From CAXMPK01 sp964195405 (lineage in GTDB: Bacteria > Actinomycetota > Acidimicrobiia > Spongiisociales > ZC4RG35), in contig CAXMPK010000153.1 in assembly GCA_964195405.1 (NCBI GenBank), positions 1 through 22,115 of the forward strand: 22,115 nucleotides of DNA, read 5' to 3'. The translations under genes were made by a program, and so were the position numbers. Under the pieces are notes generated by a model. The model had not been told where the DNA came from. It ran no database searches and saw nothing but the letters and a program-made list of their open reading frames with translations. Below are positions 1 to 7,769 of this stretch, piece by piece (position 1 is the first letter of the stretch; every line of letters begins with the position of its first letter).

Positions 1-662
1 CGAACCGTCACCGGTTGGTAGCCGACCTCTGTCAGCTGAGTCGTGACTCCCGTGAGGTCTGAAGCTTCGCGCCCGACCAACAACACCCGTTTGCGGGTCG
101 CCCGGATTCTCATGGTCAGACCCCTCAGCGCCAGGACGAGACGCTTGACCTGATCACGTGTCCGTTCGTCGGTGAGATTGCGGCGATCGTCGAATTTGTC
201 CCATGGAGCCGAAATCAGAACCTCGGGCTTCTGGACCAATCTCAAGTCGTTGTGGCGGGCCATATCTCGAAAGTGGTGTTGGGATCGCGCCGTTCCCAAA
301 CGGCCACCTGCGCCCATGATCGCGGCCGGCATCAGACTGATCGGTGGCTGGGGCGGCCGGGACAGCCAATCCCAAGCATTCTTGAGCGCCCCGGTCACCG
401 AGTAGTTGTATTCAGGGGAGGCGATCAGAAGAGCGTCCGCCCTCCCAACCTGATCACGCAGCTCCTGGACCGGTCCCGGAAATCCATGGGCACGCTCGTC
501 GTCAGAGTTGTAGAGAGGGATTCTGTTGAGCTGAGCGATTTCGATGACCATGTCATCGGGCATCAGCTCACCGGCTGCTTGCAGACACGCCGTGTTGTAA
601 GACCCTTTGCGAAGACTGCCGGAGATGCCGACCACCACCATTGGGGTCTCGTTGCTGAACAC
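1..662 (-). CDS. NADPH-dependent FMN reductase-like flavoprotein with C-terminal extension (partial, runs off left edge)
   Basis: The 3' end lies beyond base 1; 220 codons are visible. The first ~175 residues read as a flavodoxin-fold NAD(P)H:FMN/quinone reductase: VVVGISGSLRKGSYN near the N-terminus is the FMN-phosphate loop, and SPEYNYSVTGALKNAWDWL about residues 82-100 is the family's flavin-binding signature. The family (ChrR/SsuE/azoreductase-like) reduces FMN, quinones or other small oxidants in the cytoplasm. After the usual end of the domain the frame continues through RATRKRVLLVGREASDLTG to the edge, so a second domain or long tail is present. I chose GTG at 662-660 because TAGGAT sits 7 nt upstream (675-670), a typical leaderless -10; ATG at 641 is the alternative. 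The gene is divergent from fhs. Substrate unknown. Confidence 0.85.
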   Translation of the reverse strand, partial: MFSNETPMVVVGISGSLRKGSYNTACLQAAGELMPDDMVIEIAQLNRIPLYNSDDERAHGFPGPVQELRDQVGRADALLIASPEYNYSVTGALKNAWDWLSRPPQPPISLMPAAIMGAGGRLGTARSQHHFRDMARHNDLRLVQKPEVLISAPWDKFDDRRNLTDERTRDQVKRLVLALRGLTMRIRATRKRVLLVGREASDLTGVTTQLTEVGYQPVTV

Positions 663-769
663 CTGGCGGATCCTAGAACGCACCGCCACAATCCAGCCTG
701 TACCGTTGTATGGCACTTGTACCATCTGGCAGCACCGAACCTGCCCATCCCTTACCGAGGAGCGAGTTT

Positions 770-2527
770 TTGAGCTTTCCCAGCGATCTGGAGATTGCCT
801 ACAGCGCCACCATCCGCCCGATCGAGGAAATCGCCCTTGACATCGGTCTGGAGAAGGGAGAACTGATCCCCTACGGCGACACCAAAGCCAAGATTCACCT
901 CGATGCCTTGAAGCGCTTGGGCTCAAACCCGATAGGCAAGTACATCGACGTGACTGCGGTCACTCCCACCCCCCTCGGAGAGGGCAAGACAACCACGACT
1001 GTCGGACTGACCCAGGGGCTCGGCAAACTGGGACACCGGGCCATCGCCTGCATCCGCCAACCAAGCATGGGGCCGACGTTCGGGATCAAGGGTGGTGCCG
1101 CCGGAGGTGGGTACAGCCAGGTGGTGCCGATGGATGAGTTCAATCTCCACCTGACGGGCGATATTCATGCCATCACTGCTGCTCATAATCTGGTGGCAGC
1201 GGCGATCGATGCCCGGTGGTATCACGAGCGACGACTCAACGACGATCAACTCGACAAACTAGGTCTCGAGAGACTTGACATCGATGTGTTCCGGACGTCA
1301 TGGCGACGTGTCGTCGACGTCAACGATCGCGCCCTGCGCAACGTCATCGTGGGCTTGGGAGGCCGTCTCGATGGTCGAGCCCGGGAGACCGGTTTTGACA
1401 TCGCCGTCGCCAGCGAGTTGATGGCAATTCTCGCGCTCGTCGATGGCGATGACTACACATCAGCCCTGAGGAATCTCCGCGACCGCTGCGGACGCGTCGT
1501 GATCGGTTACTCCAAAGAAGGGGCACCGATAACCCTCGAGGACCTTGGGGTCGCCGGAGCGGTGACAGTGCTGATGAAGGACACACTCCACCCCACCCTC
1601 ATGCAGACCCTGGAAGGCCAGGCCACGTTTGTTCATGCCGGCCCATTCGCCAACATTGCTCACGGGAACTCCTCGATCCTTGCCGATCGCATGGCCCTGC
1701 ACCTGGGTGACTACGTCGTTACTGAGTCCGGATTCGGTGCCGACATGGGTATGGAGAAGTTCTTCGACATCAAGTGCCGCGTGTCAGGGCTCAAGCCTGA
1801 CTGTGTGGTGATGGTGGCCACCGTCAGGGCTTTGAAGACCCACGGAGGTGGCCCCAAGGTTGTGGCCGGCAAACCCCTGGACCCCGCCTACACCGAAGAA
1901 AACCTCAATTTGCTTCGAGCAGGCATTCCCAATTTGGACGCGCACATCGCGACGGCACATCGATTCGGAGTGCCAGTGGTGGTTGCCATCAACGCCTTCC
2001 CGACAGACACGAGTCGGGAGCACGACCTGATTCGTGAGATGGCTCTGGCTGCTGGTGCTGTGGCCGCGGTGACTACCACTCACCACGCCGACGGCGGCGA
2101 AGGGGCTCGTCAGTTGGCCGAGGCTGTTGTGAAAGCTTGTGAGGAGCCTGCCAACTTCGACTATCTGTACCCGCTCGATCGGTCAATCAAAGAGAAAATC
2201 GAGACGATCGCCAGAGATGTTTACGGCGCGGACGGCGTCGAGTATTCCGCAGCGGCCAACCAACAAATCGCCGACTTCGAGAAATCGGGATTTGGCTACT
2301 TGCCGATCTGCATGGCAAAGACACACCTCTCGATCAGCCACGACCCTGCCCTGAAAGGTGCTCCCAAGGGATTCACCATCCCAGTACGGGAAGTCCGGGC
2401 GTCGGTCGGAGCCGGGTTTATCTACCCACTGCTGGGCGAAATGCGCACCATGCCGGGGCTGGGAACCAAGCCGGCCTATATGCAGGTTGACATCGACGAC
2501 GCTGGCAAGGTCGTCGGGCTTTTCTAG
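770..2527 (+). CDS. fhs: Formate--tetrahydrofolate ligase
   Basis: ATP-dependent ligation of formate to tetrahydrofolate, giving 10-formyl-THF; it can run in reverse to make ATP when C1 units are oxidised. The 585-aa product is near the family length (about 555-600). The P-loop TPTPLGEGKTTTTVGL lies at about residues 65-80, and the conserved RQPSMGPTFGIKGGAAGGGY block follows at about 100-120. The frame is open further upstream to an ATG at 710, but I chose TTG at 770 because GAGGAG at 757-762 lies 7 nt before it and the resulting start, MSFPSDLEIA, matches where FTHFS proteins begin. It stands alone between a divergent flavoprotein gene and the convergent boxB. Its role fits the one-carbon genes further right, although about 7 kb of other genes lie between. 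Confidence 0.97.
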   Translation: MSFPSDLEIAYSATIRPIEEIALDIGLEKGELIPYGDTKAKIHLDALKRLGSNPIGKYIDVTAVTPTPLGEGKTTTTVGLTQGLGKLGHRAIACIRQPSMGPTFGIKGGAAGGGYSQVVPMDEFNLHLTGDIHAITAAHNLVAAAIDARWYHERRLNDDQLDKLGLERLDIDVFRTSWRRVVDVNDRALRNVIVGLGGRLDGRARETGFDIAVASELMAILALVDGDDYTSALRNLRDRCGRVVIGYSKEGAPITLEDLGVAGAVTVLMKDTLHPTLMQTLEGQATFVHAGPFANIAHGNSSILADRMALHLGDYVVTESGFGADMGMEKFFDIKCRVSGLKPDCVVMVATVRALKTHGGGPKVVAGKPLDPAYTEENLNLLRAGIPNLDAHIATAHRFGVPVVVAINAFPTDTSREHDLIREMALAAGAVAAVTTTHHADGGEGARQLAEAVVKACEEPANFDYLYPLDRSIKEKIETIARDVYGADGVEYSAAANQQIADFEKSGFGYLPICMAKTHLSISHDPALKGAPKGFTIPVREVRASVGAGFIYPLLGEMRTMPGLGTKPAYMQVDIDDAGKVVGLF

Positions 2528-2544
2528 TGTTCCGTCCGGCTGAG

Positions 2545-2588
2545 GTCTTGTCCGGTGGTTCCGTTGCACCATGATCAGCGGACAGGAC
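2545..2588. terminator. Imperfect inverted repeat between convergent fhs and boxB
   Basis: GTCTTGTCCG (2545-2554) pairs with CGGACAGGAC (2579-2588) with one G-U pair, and GGTG/CACC can extend pairing inside the loop. It fills the 62-bp gap between the fhs stop (2527) and the boxB stop (2590), so a bidirectional transcription terminator is the natural reading. There is no T-run, as is common in high-GC actinobacteria. Confidence 0.45.
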
Positions 2589-2589
2589 G

Positions 2590-4035
2590 CTAGGGCAGTT
2601 TCACGTATTCATAATCAGCGGGTTTCTGATCGATTCCGCGTGTTGGTGGGGCAATCCACGGCGCGAACTTCCCAGGCTCTCGGTAGTAAGGCTGCATCAA
2701 GCCCTCGATGAACTCTCTGTCTTCGTCGGTGGGCAACCATCCATCCCGGGAGCCGGCCCACTGTTCATCTGACAGAATCTCGCCTCCGGGCCCAACGTTG
2801 AGATCGGAAAACTCCCCGATCTCGCGATTGAATGCGACATGAGGGAGTTTGATCTCGAAGTCGATTCCGTGGCTGGCGATCTCACGATTCCACCGTCCGA
2901 TTCCTCCAAGACAATCATCCATGAAGTCATCCCGAAGACGAGCATTGAGTGCGTTGAGAGCAGGCACCTCGACCTGGCGTAGGTCCCCATCAACCAGCTT
3001 CATCACCGGATAGGTATCACTGCGAAGCTGGTGGTCGTCGTCGATCCGCTCTTCGTGGAAGCGACCCTTCAAACCGGCGTTGAAGAAGTTGGCTGCGTTG
3101 GTCGACTCCTCCGACCCGAAGAGATCGAGCGTGAGCGAGTAGTGGAGATTGGTCTTCCGCTGAATGGTCGGCAGGTCGATCACGCCGAGCCGGCGAACCG
3201 ACTCGACCTCGTGGGGATCATCGATCCCCGCTTGTGACATCGCCCGGGCAGTCGCCTCGACTACACGCTTGACCCCGGTGTAGCCGACAAACATGTGGTG
3301 GGCTTCCTCGGCGAGCATGAACCGACAGGTCCGCGAGAGCGGATCGAAGCCCGACTGGGCGAGAGCCTCCAGCTGCATCTTCCCGTCTCGATCGGTGAAA
3401 TAAGTAAACATGAAAAATGACAGCCAGTCTGGTGTCTTTTCGTTGAACGCACCAAGCATCCGGGGGTGCTCTTCGTTGCCTGATTGGCGCCGGAGAAGAT
3501 CGTTGGCCTCCTCCCGGCCATCGCGACCGAAGTACTTCTGAAGTAGATAGACCATTGCCCAGAGGTGACGACCTTCTTCTACGTTGACCTGGAAGAGGTT
3601 CCGCAGGTCGTAGTTCGACGGGGCGACGATGCCGAGATGCCGCTGCTGTTCGACGGAAGCCGGCTCGGTATCGCCCTGGATAACGACAAGACGACGAAGC
3701 ATGGCCCGATATTCTCCGGGAACCTCCTGCCAGACGGGTTCCCCCGCGTGCTCACCGAACGGAATCCTGCGATCGGGCTCCTCAGGGGCCAACAGAATCC
3801 CCCAGCGGTAGTCGGGCATCCTGACGTAGCCGAACTTTGCCCAGCCCTCCTTTTCTACACTGATGGCGGTACGGAGATAGACGTCCGCCATTTGGAATCC
3901 ATCCGGCCCCATCGACATCCACCAGTCGATATAACCCGGGTGCCATGTCTCCAAGGCTCGCTGTAGTTTCGGATCCTGCGACAGACTGACGTTGTTGGGT
4001 ATCAAGGCGTCGTAGTCAACCTCCTGCCAAGACAT
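2590..4035 (-). CDS. boxB: Benzoyl-CoA 2,3-epoxidase, oxygenase subunit BoxB
   Basis: Class I diiron monooxygenase that converts benzoyl-CoA and O2 to 2,3-epoxybenzoyl-CoA, with electrons from the reductase BoxA (not in this window). The 481-aa length fits the family. The six diiron ligands described for the Azoarcus enzyme, as I recall them (E120, E150, H153, D211, E240, H243), all appear here at a constant offset of four: E124, E154 and H157 (VEEGRHLWA), D215 (FTDRDGK), E244 and H247 (AEEAHHMF). The start is ATG at 4035, preceded 5 nt away by GAGGAGG; a GTG one codon upstream is possible. The ATG shares one base with the boxC stop (TGATG), so translation is coupled to boxC. All key residues seem intact, so the enzyme is probably active. 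Confidence 0.95.
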   Translation of the reverse strand: MSWQEVDYDALIPNNVSLSQDPKLQRALETWHPGYIDWWMSMGPDGFQMADVYLRTAISVEKEGWAKFGYVRMPDYRWGILLAPEEPDRRIPFGEHAGEPVWQEVPGEYRAMLRRLVVIQGDTEPASVEQQRHLGIVAPSNYDLRNLFQVNVEEGRHLWAMVYLLQKYFGRDGREEANDLLRRQSGNEEHPRMLGAFNEKTPDWLSFFMFTYFTDRDGKMQLEALAQSGFDPLSRTCRFMLAEEAHHMFVGYTGVKRVVEATARAMSQAGIDDPHEVESVRRLGVIDLPTIQRKTNLHYSLTLDLFGSEESTNAANFFNAGLKGRFHEERIDDDHQLRSDTYPVMKLVDGDLRQVEVPALNALNARLRDDFMDDCLGGIGRWNREIASHGIDFEIKLPHVAFNREIGEFSDLNVGPGGEILSDEQWAGSRDGWLPTDEDREFIEGLMQPYYREPGKFAPWIAPPTRGIDQKPADYEYVKLP

Positions 4036-5675
4036 CACACCCTCCTCTTGTCGTAATCGGGACGGATCCCGGAGCCATATCGTCGCAGAGCACCCTCCTC
4101 ACCGGATGCGTTGGGTCTCTGAAACACCCAGTTCTGCCACGCCGTCAATCTTCCGAAGATCTTGGTCTCCATCGTCTCAGGGCCGGGGAACCGGAGGTTG
4201 GCTTCGAGACCGGTGAGCCCATCGGGTGAGAAAGCGGCTCGCTCCTCGATGACTATCCGAAGCTCGTCGTCCCAGTCGATGTCGTCCATCGCGTCGGTGA
4301 CCAAACCAGCAGCCATTGCCGCTTCGGCGTCGAGTATCTGACCGACTACGGCTTGAGCGATATCCAGATCCTCGTCATTGCCCCAGAACCGAGTCTCCAT
4401 GCGAGACAATCCGTTCGACATCGGAAACCCGGCCATATTGCGTGTGGTGAAAGCGAGTCGTGCCTCCTGACCACCCTCTCCGCCCCATGTGCCGATCAGC
4501 ATGTAGGACCGATCGGCGGCCAGAGTCAGATCGGCGAGGAACCCTGCGAAACATGAGCCGGGTTCGATCAAAGCCAGGATTGTTCGTGATGTCAGATCCA
4601 CCCGCCGCAACACACGAGCCCACAAGAGTCTCACCTCTCGGACCAACCAGTCGTCCACATTGGAACCCAGAAACTCGTCGTAGGCGAGCACCAAACCGAG
4701 GTCACCCGCCGATTTCAGAATGAGGGTGCCGATCTCCAACTCATTTACTCGAAGGTGGAGAATCGCATCGTCTAATTCCCGGGCCAGCCGCAAGGGCCAG
4801 AAGGCGGAGCCTTCGGTGAGAGCATCGGCCGGTGGGTCAGAAACAGGCCCGGCAAGGGTGATCACAGCGGATCGCGTCACCCGGTCGATCACTATCGACA
4901 CCAAGGAATAGTCGATGCCATCTTCAGTTATCGCACGATCCAATGGTGTCAGCTCGACACCGCTGGCGGCCGATGGACGGTCCGACTGCGCCGCGATCTC
5001 AGAAGCCCGTTCTGCAACCGTTTCGGTAAATGTGGAAGTCGGCGCGAGCTCATCGACGAGAGCCCATTCCAGCGCACGATCTCCCTTGACCCCTTCCTCG
5101 AGGGTGCAGAAGACGTCGGCTCGGTCACGTCGCACATGTCGCTTGTCGATCAACCGAGTGAGTCCGCCGGTGCCGGGAAGCACCCCCAGCAGCGGAACCT
5201 CAGGCAGAGACACTGCCGCATTCCGATCATCGATCAGGATGATATGGTCGGTGGCGAGAGCTAACTCGTAACCGCCACCGGCGGCGTTGCCACCCAAGGC
5301 TGTCAGATAACGTTGGCCCGAGTTTCGGGTGGCGTCCTCGATTTCATTCCGAGTTTCGTTGGTGAACTTGCAGAAATTGACCTTCAAGGTGTGGGTCGCC
5401 GTGGCGAGCATGCCGATGTTCGCTCCCGCGCAGAACATTCGATCGAGATCTGAGCCAATGACCACAGCTCCAACTTCGGGGTGCTCAAACCGAAGCCTTC
5501 GTATCGCGTCGGCCAATTCGATATCCACTCCGAGGTCATAAGAGTTCATTTTCAACTCGTAACCGGGGAGGAGGCCACCGTCAGGATCCACACCCATGTT
5601 GAGATATGCCACCCGACCGTCGATCTGCACCGACCAGTGGCGGTAGGAATCGGGATCCGTCTGGAATTCGATCAC
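4035..5675 (-). CDS. boxC: Benzoyl-CoA-dihydrodiol lyase BoxC
   Basis: Crotonase-superfamily ring-cleavage enzyme. It hydrolyses 2,3-epoxybenzoyl-CoA to 3,4-dehydroadipyl-CoA semialdehyde plus formate, the step after BoxB. The 546-aa product carries the BoxC-typical start (FQTDPDSYRHW), LPGYELKMNSYDLGVDIEL and FEHPEVGAVVIGSDLDRMF, then a crotonase-like CoA and oxyanion region GGNAAGGGYELALATDH and PEVPLLGVLPGTGGLTRL at about 125-180, and a second crotonase-like half. The GTG start at 5675 is nearly forced: an in-frame TAG lies at 5687-5685. No convincing ribosome-binding site is present; TAGCGT 6 nt upstream suggests a leaderless transcript. It is first in the boxC-boxB unit. The formate released here would be a substrate for the nearby fhs product. 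Confidence 0.95.
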   Translation of the reverse strand: MIEFQTDPDSYRHWSVQIDGRVAYLNMGVDPDGGLLPGYELKMNSYDLGVDIELADAIRRLRFEHPEVGAVVIGSDLDRMFCAGANIGMLATATHTLKVNFCKFTNETRNEIEDATRNSGQRYLTALGGNAAGGGYELALATDHIILIDDRNAAVSLPEVPLLGVLPGTGGLTRLIDKRHVRRDRADVFCTLEEGVKGDRALEWALVDELAPTSTFTETVAERASEIAAQSDRPSAASGVELTPLDRAITEDGIDYSLVSIVIDRVTRSAVITLAGPVSDPPADALTEGSAFWPLRLARELDDAILHLRVNELEIGTLILKSAGDLGLVLAYDEFLGSNVDDWLVREVRLLWARVLRRVDLTSRTILALIEPGSCFAGFLADLTLAADRSYMLIGTWGGEGGQEARLAFTTRNMAGFPMSNGLSRMETRFWGNDEDLDIAQAVVGQILDAEAAMAAGLVTDAMDDIDWDDELRIVIEERAAFSPDGLTGLEANLRFPGPETMETKIFGRLTAWQNWVFQRPNASGEEGALRRYGSGIRPDYDKRRV

Positions 5676-5680
5676 ACACC

Positions 5681-5687
5681 TACGCTA
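5681..5687. promoter_or_regulatory. Symmetric -10 heptamer TACGCTA shared by divergent boxC and hydrolase
   Basis: TACGCTA reads TACGCT on the plus strand (5681-5686) and TAGCGT on the minus strand (5687-5682); both fit TAnnnT. Exactly 6 nt separate each hexamer from its GTG start (5693 plus, 5675 minus), the spacing at which transcription would begin on the start codon. No clear -35 is visible on either side. Promoter activity is inferred from sequence only. Confidence 0.5.
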
Positions 5688-5692
5688 ACGAC

Positions 5693-6466
5693 GTGTTCAC
5701 CGAGGCCCGCGGGCACCGTCTCGAGTACCGGCGCTTCGGCGATGATTCTGGCCCACACCCCATTGTCTTCCTACATGAGGGGCTGGGCAGTATCGAACTG
5801 TGGCGTGACTTCCCGGAGAACGTGGTGGCCGGATCTGATCACCCCGGATTGGTCTTTTCGCGATACGGGCACGGTCATTCCGATCCCCTTACAGGCCCAC
5901 GCAATCCTCGTTTCATGCATGAAGAAGCCCTCGAAGTCCTGCCGGGGGTCATCGATGACCTGGTCGGTCGGCCACCGATCTTGGTCGGACACTCCGATGG
6001 CGCATCTATCTCCCTGATCTACGCCGGATCGGGTTACCAAGTGAGAGGCTTGGTTCTCATCGCCCCCCATGTCATGGTCGAAGAAACCGGACTCGCCCAG
6101 GTCGCGCATCTCAATAGTTCCCATGAGAGCAACTTGGCGGACCGACTCGCCAAGTACCACGACAATCCGGAGTCCCTCTTTAGGGGATGGGCGGACGTGT
6201 GGCTGAGCGAGGAATTCCGTAGTTGGAATCTCAAGGAGTACTTGCCCGGAATCACCTGCCCGGTCCTGATGATTCAGAGCAGAGAAGATGTCTACGGGAC
6301 CTTGGATCATCTCGACATCATCGAGAGCCAAGTTTCCGGATCTGTGACACGTCTAGAGGTGAATGGGAGCAGTCATTCGCCGCACCTGTCCCACCCTGGA
6401 TTGGTGACGGACGCAACGATCAGGTTCATCAATGAAATTGATCAGACCAAAACGGGCTCAACCTGA
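5693..6466 (+). CDS. Alpha/beta hydrolase associated with box genes
   Basis: Alpha/beta-hydrolase fold, 257 aa. Visible elements are the oxyanion-hole region LHEGLGS at about residues 27-33, the RYGHGHSD loop at about 57-64, the nucleophile elbow GHSDGAS with Ser101, an acid-bearing segment SREDVYG, and a C-terminal His in SSHSPHLSHP. It resembles lactonases and C-C hydrolases of aromatic pathways. Similar hydrolases occur in some box clusters, where a lactone- or thioester-cleaving role has been suggested, so hydrolysis of a benzoyl-CoA side product is plausible; the substrate is not readable from sequence. The GTG start at 5693 is where homology begins. An upstream ATG at 5606 would place the start inside boxC and is unlikely. 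No signal peptide. No Shine-Dalgarno; probably leaderless. Confidence 0.88.
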   Translation: MFTEARGHRLEYRRFGDDSGPHPIVFLHEGLGSIELWRDFPENVVAGSDHPGLVFSRYGHGHSDPLTGPRNPRFMHEEALEVLPGVIDDLVGRPPILVGHSDGASISLIYAGSGYQVRGLVLIAPHVMVEETGLAQVAHLNSSHESNLADRLAKYHDNPESLFRGWADVWLSEEFRSWNLKEYLPGITCPVLMIQSREDVYGTLDHLDIIESQVSGSVTRLEVNGSSHSPHLSHPGLVTDATIRFINEIDQTKTGST

Positions 6467-6531
6467 ACCGCCATTGCTGGTCACCGGTGTCGCGAGGGTA
6501 TTGTCCGCCCTCTAGTCAGGAGATGAATCCG

Positions 6532-6975
6532 ATGAGCAACACAGAAGAGCCCAAAGGCGAGAGCGACGTCGAAATCGACGTCGAAGCGGTTGACCTTGAC
6601 GGTGACGGAGTCACCGACGCGGTGGTGACCACAGTGACCGAATCTGTCGACATCGACGGCGACGGGCTGCCCGACGGCGTGAAAGTGACGGAAGTCGCAG
6701 AAGTCGACATCGACGGTGACGGGGTGCCGGACATCGTGCAAGTTACCGAGGTCGCCGCGATCGACATCGACGGTGATGGGGTGCCGGACATCGTCCAGAC
6801 CACTCAGACCGTCGCAAGCGATGTGGACGGGGACGGCGTCCCCGATGTCGTCGAGGTCACTCAGATCACCGAAGTTGACGTGGACGGGGACGGCATCCCC
6901 GATGTTGTCGAAGTCATCGAGGCTGAGGCCACCATTCCGGATGGCTCGGGAGCCTTGGACGAAGACGAAAACTAA
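6532..6975 (+). CDS. Acidic tandem-repeat protein with calcium-loop-like DxDGDGxPD motifs
   Basis: 147 aa and strongly acidic, with no signal peptide or membrane segment. After a ~19-residue leader it consists of six 19-residue repeats of the form V-D-I-D-G-D-G-V-P-D-I-V-Q-V-T-E-V-A-x. The D-x-D-G-D-G-x-x-D core resembles EF-hand-like, dockerin or thrombospondin type 3 calcium loops; those are usually secreted, whereas this protein has no export signal. I chose ATG at 6532 because AGGAG (6518-6522) lies 9 nt upstream; ATG at 6523 sits on that site. Low-complexity composition could mislead homology searches. Calcium binding, or a role as an acidic filamentous or buffering protein, is inference. 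No link to the flanking box genes is visible. Confidence 0.75.
   Translation: MSNTEEPKGESDVEIDVEAVDLDGDGVTDAVVTTVTESVDIDGDGLPDGVKVTEVAEVDIDGDGVPDIVQVTEVAAIDIDGDGVPDIVQTTQTVASDVDGDGVPDVVEVTQITEVDVDGDGIPDVVEVIEAEATIPDGSGALDEDEN
6589..6930 (+). repeat. Six tandem 57-nt repeats inside the acidic protein gene
   Basis: Units begin at 6589, 6646, 6703, 6760, 6817 and 6874, with exactly 57 nt between each. Units 3 and 4 are nearly identical in DNA (GACATCGACGGTGA and GGGGTGCCGGACATCGT shared). The outer units have drifted mainly at third codon positions, while the D-x-D-G-D-G pattern is kept. Confidence 0.95.
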
Positions 6976-6985
6976 CTCGACTTCT

Positions 6986-7029
6986 CGGCCGGGCCGAGGC
7001 GCTCAAGGGGTGAGCGTCGGCCCGGGCCG
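6986..7029. terminator. GC-rich hairpin between convergent genes
   Basis: GGGCCGA (6991-6997) pairs with TCGGCCC (7017-7023), and CGCTC (7000-7004) with GAGCG (7012-7016), around a 7-nt loop and a 2-nt bulge; CGGCC (6986-6990) pairs with the GGCCG ending at 7029. It lies between the stop of the repeat protein (6975) and the stop of the opposing small membrane protein (7042), so it likely terminates both. No T-run is present. Confidence 0.65.
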
Positions 7030-7041
7030 TGTCAGACCTGC

Positions 7042-7266
7042 TTACGCGGATGGCTGGAACCGTGATCGAACCCGGAAGTACAAGGCCAGCCCCAGCCAGA
7101 ACGCAATCACCACTGCTCCATAGACCACCAGCAATGGCAAGAACAGCCGAACAACTTCAGATTCACCAGTCGCCAGGGCTAAGCCATAGGCCCCGCCCGC
7201 ACCCATGGCGACGACACCGAAACTGAATAATCCAAATGCCCGAACTAGCCCACGATCAACTCCCAT
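7042..7266 (-). CDS. Small two-helix membrane protein, unknown function
   Basis: 74 aa. Two hydrophobic stretches, about residues 9-31 (AFGLFSFGVVAMGAGGAYGLAL) and 40-64 (RLFLPLLVVYGAVVIAFWLG), read as transmembrane helices, followed by a basic tail RVRSRFQ that would stay in the cytoplasm. I do not recognise a family. The start ATG at 7266 has no Shine-Dalgarno, but TAACCT (7279-7274) lies 7 nt before it, fitting a leaderless promoter. A convergent hairpin marks its 3' end. The clear membrane pattern and promoter argue that it is real despite its size. Confidence 0.65.
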   Translation of the reverse strand: MGVDRGLVRAFGLFSFGVVAMGAGGAYGLALATGESEVVRLFLPLLVVYGAVVIAFWLGLALYFRVRSRFQPSA

Positions 7267-7329
7267 GTCGCAAAGGTTACGCGAAACATCTCGCCACGGT
7301 GAGGGCCATTATCGAAGCACTCAGCAGGA

Positions 7330-7692
7330 CTAGTTCTCGGACCAACTATCAGGCTGACCGCCGCGTAGGAGATGCGTCGCTTCTTCGGGCTCGATCACTG
7401 AATCTGGAAAGAGCACGTAGTCCCTCTTAACCGGCGAATTGGGGAAGTAACGGAGCGGCACCGCCCTATGACTTTTCAGAAGACGATCCCGGACTTCGTT
7501 GGGAACCTTGAAAGCGAGACCGACCGTCGTCAACGAGCCAACGATGGCTCCGCCGCGATACAACGCTGCTCCCGAGAAGAAGTGCCGTGCCTCGAGAATA
7601 CCGACGCGATCGTCAGAATTCATCCACTCCTCTGCCAGGGACCGTAGTTGCGTCAGATAAGGCTCAGCGATCTGGGAAGCGTAGAACTCCAT
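7330..7692 (-). CDS. TfoX N-terminal-domain-like protein
   Basis: 120 aa, cytoplasmic. The pattern of an N-terminal helix (YLTQLRSLAEEW), a strand-rich middle (RHFFSGAALYRGGAIVGSL), LAFKVPNEVRDRLL and AVPLRYFPNSPVKRDYVLFPD matches the TfoX/Sxy N-terminal domain family. In gammaproteobacteria TfoX is a competence regulator, but stand-alone homologues are widespread and mostly uncharacterised, so no competence role is claimed. It is divergent from the thioesterase across 77 bp. Neither a Shine-Dalgarno sequence nor a TAnnnT box is obvious before ATG 7692, so the exact start is uncertain. No functional link to the box genes is visible. Confidence 0.7.
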   Translation of the reverse strand: MEFYASQIAEPYLTQLRSLAEEWMNSDDRVGILEARHFFSGAALYRGGAIVGSLTTVGLAFKVPNEVRDRLLKSHRAVPLRYFPNSPVKRDYVLFPDSVIEPEEATHLLRGGQPDSWSEN

Positions 7693-7769
7693 AGCCGGGG
7701 GATTTGTCAGAGGATTCCGCCCCAGCCCGATTCACAAGGTAAACATACGCCACACGACAGGAGGTTGGT

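Noticed and set aside
710..769. Upstream ATG start for fhs giving a 20-residue extension
   Set aside because: The extension shows no homology, and a strong GAGGAG site directs initiation at TTG 770.
252..773. 173-codon plus-strand frame at the left end
   Set aside because: It overlaps the clear minus-strand FMN reductase over most of its length, has no family features and runs into the true fhs start.
6589..6930. Possible CRISPR array because of regular 57-nt periodicity
   Set aside because: The units are contiguous, in frame and coding, with drift at third codon positions and no unique spacers.
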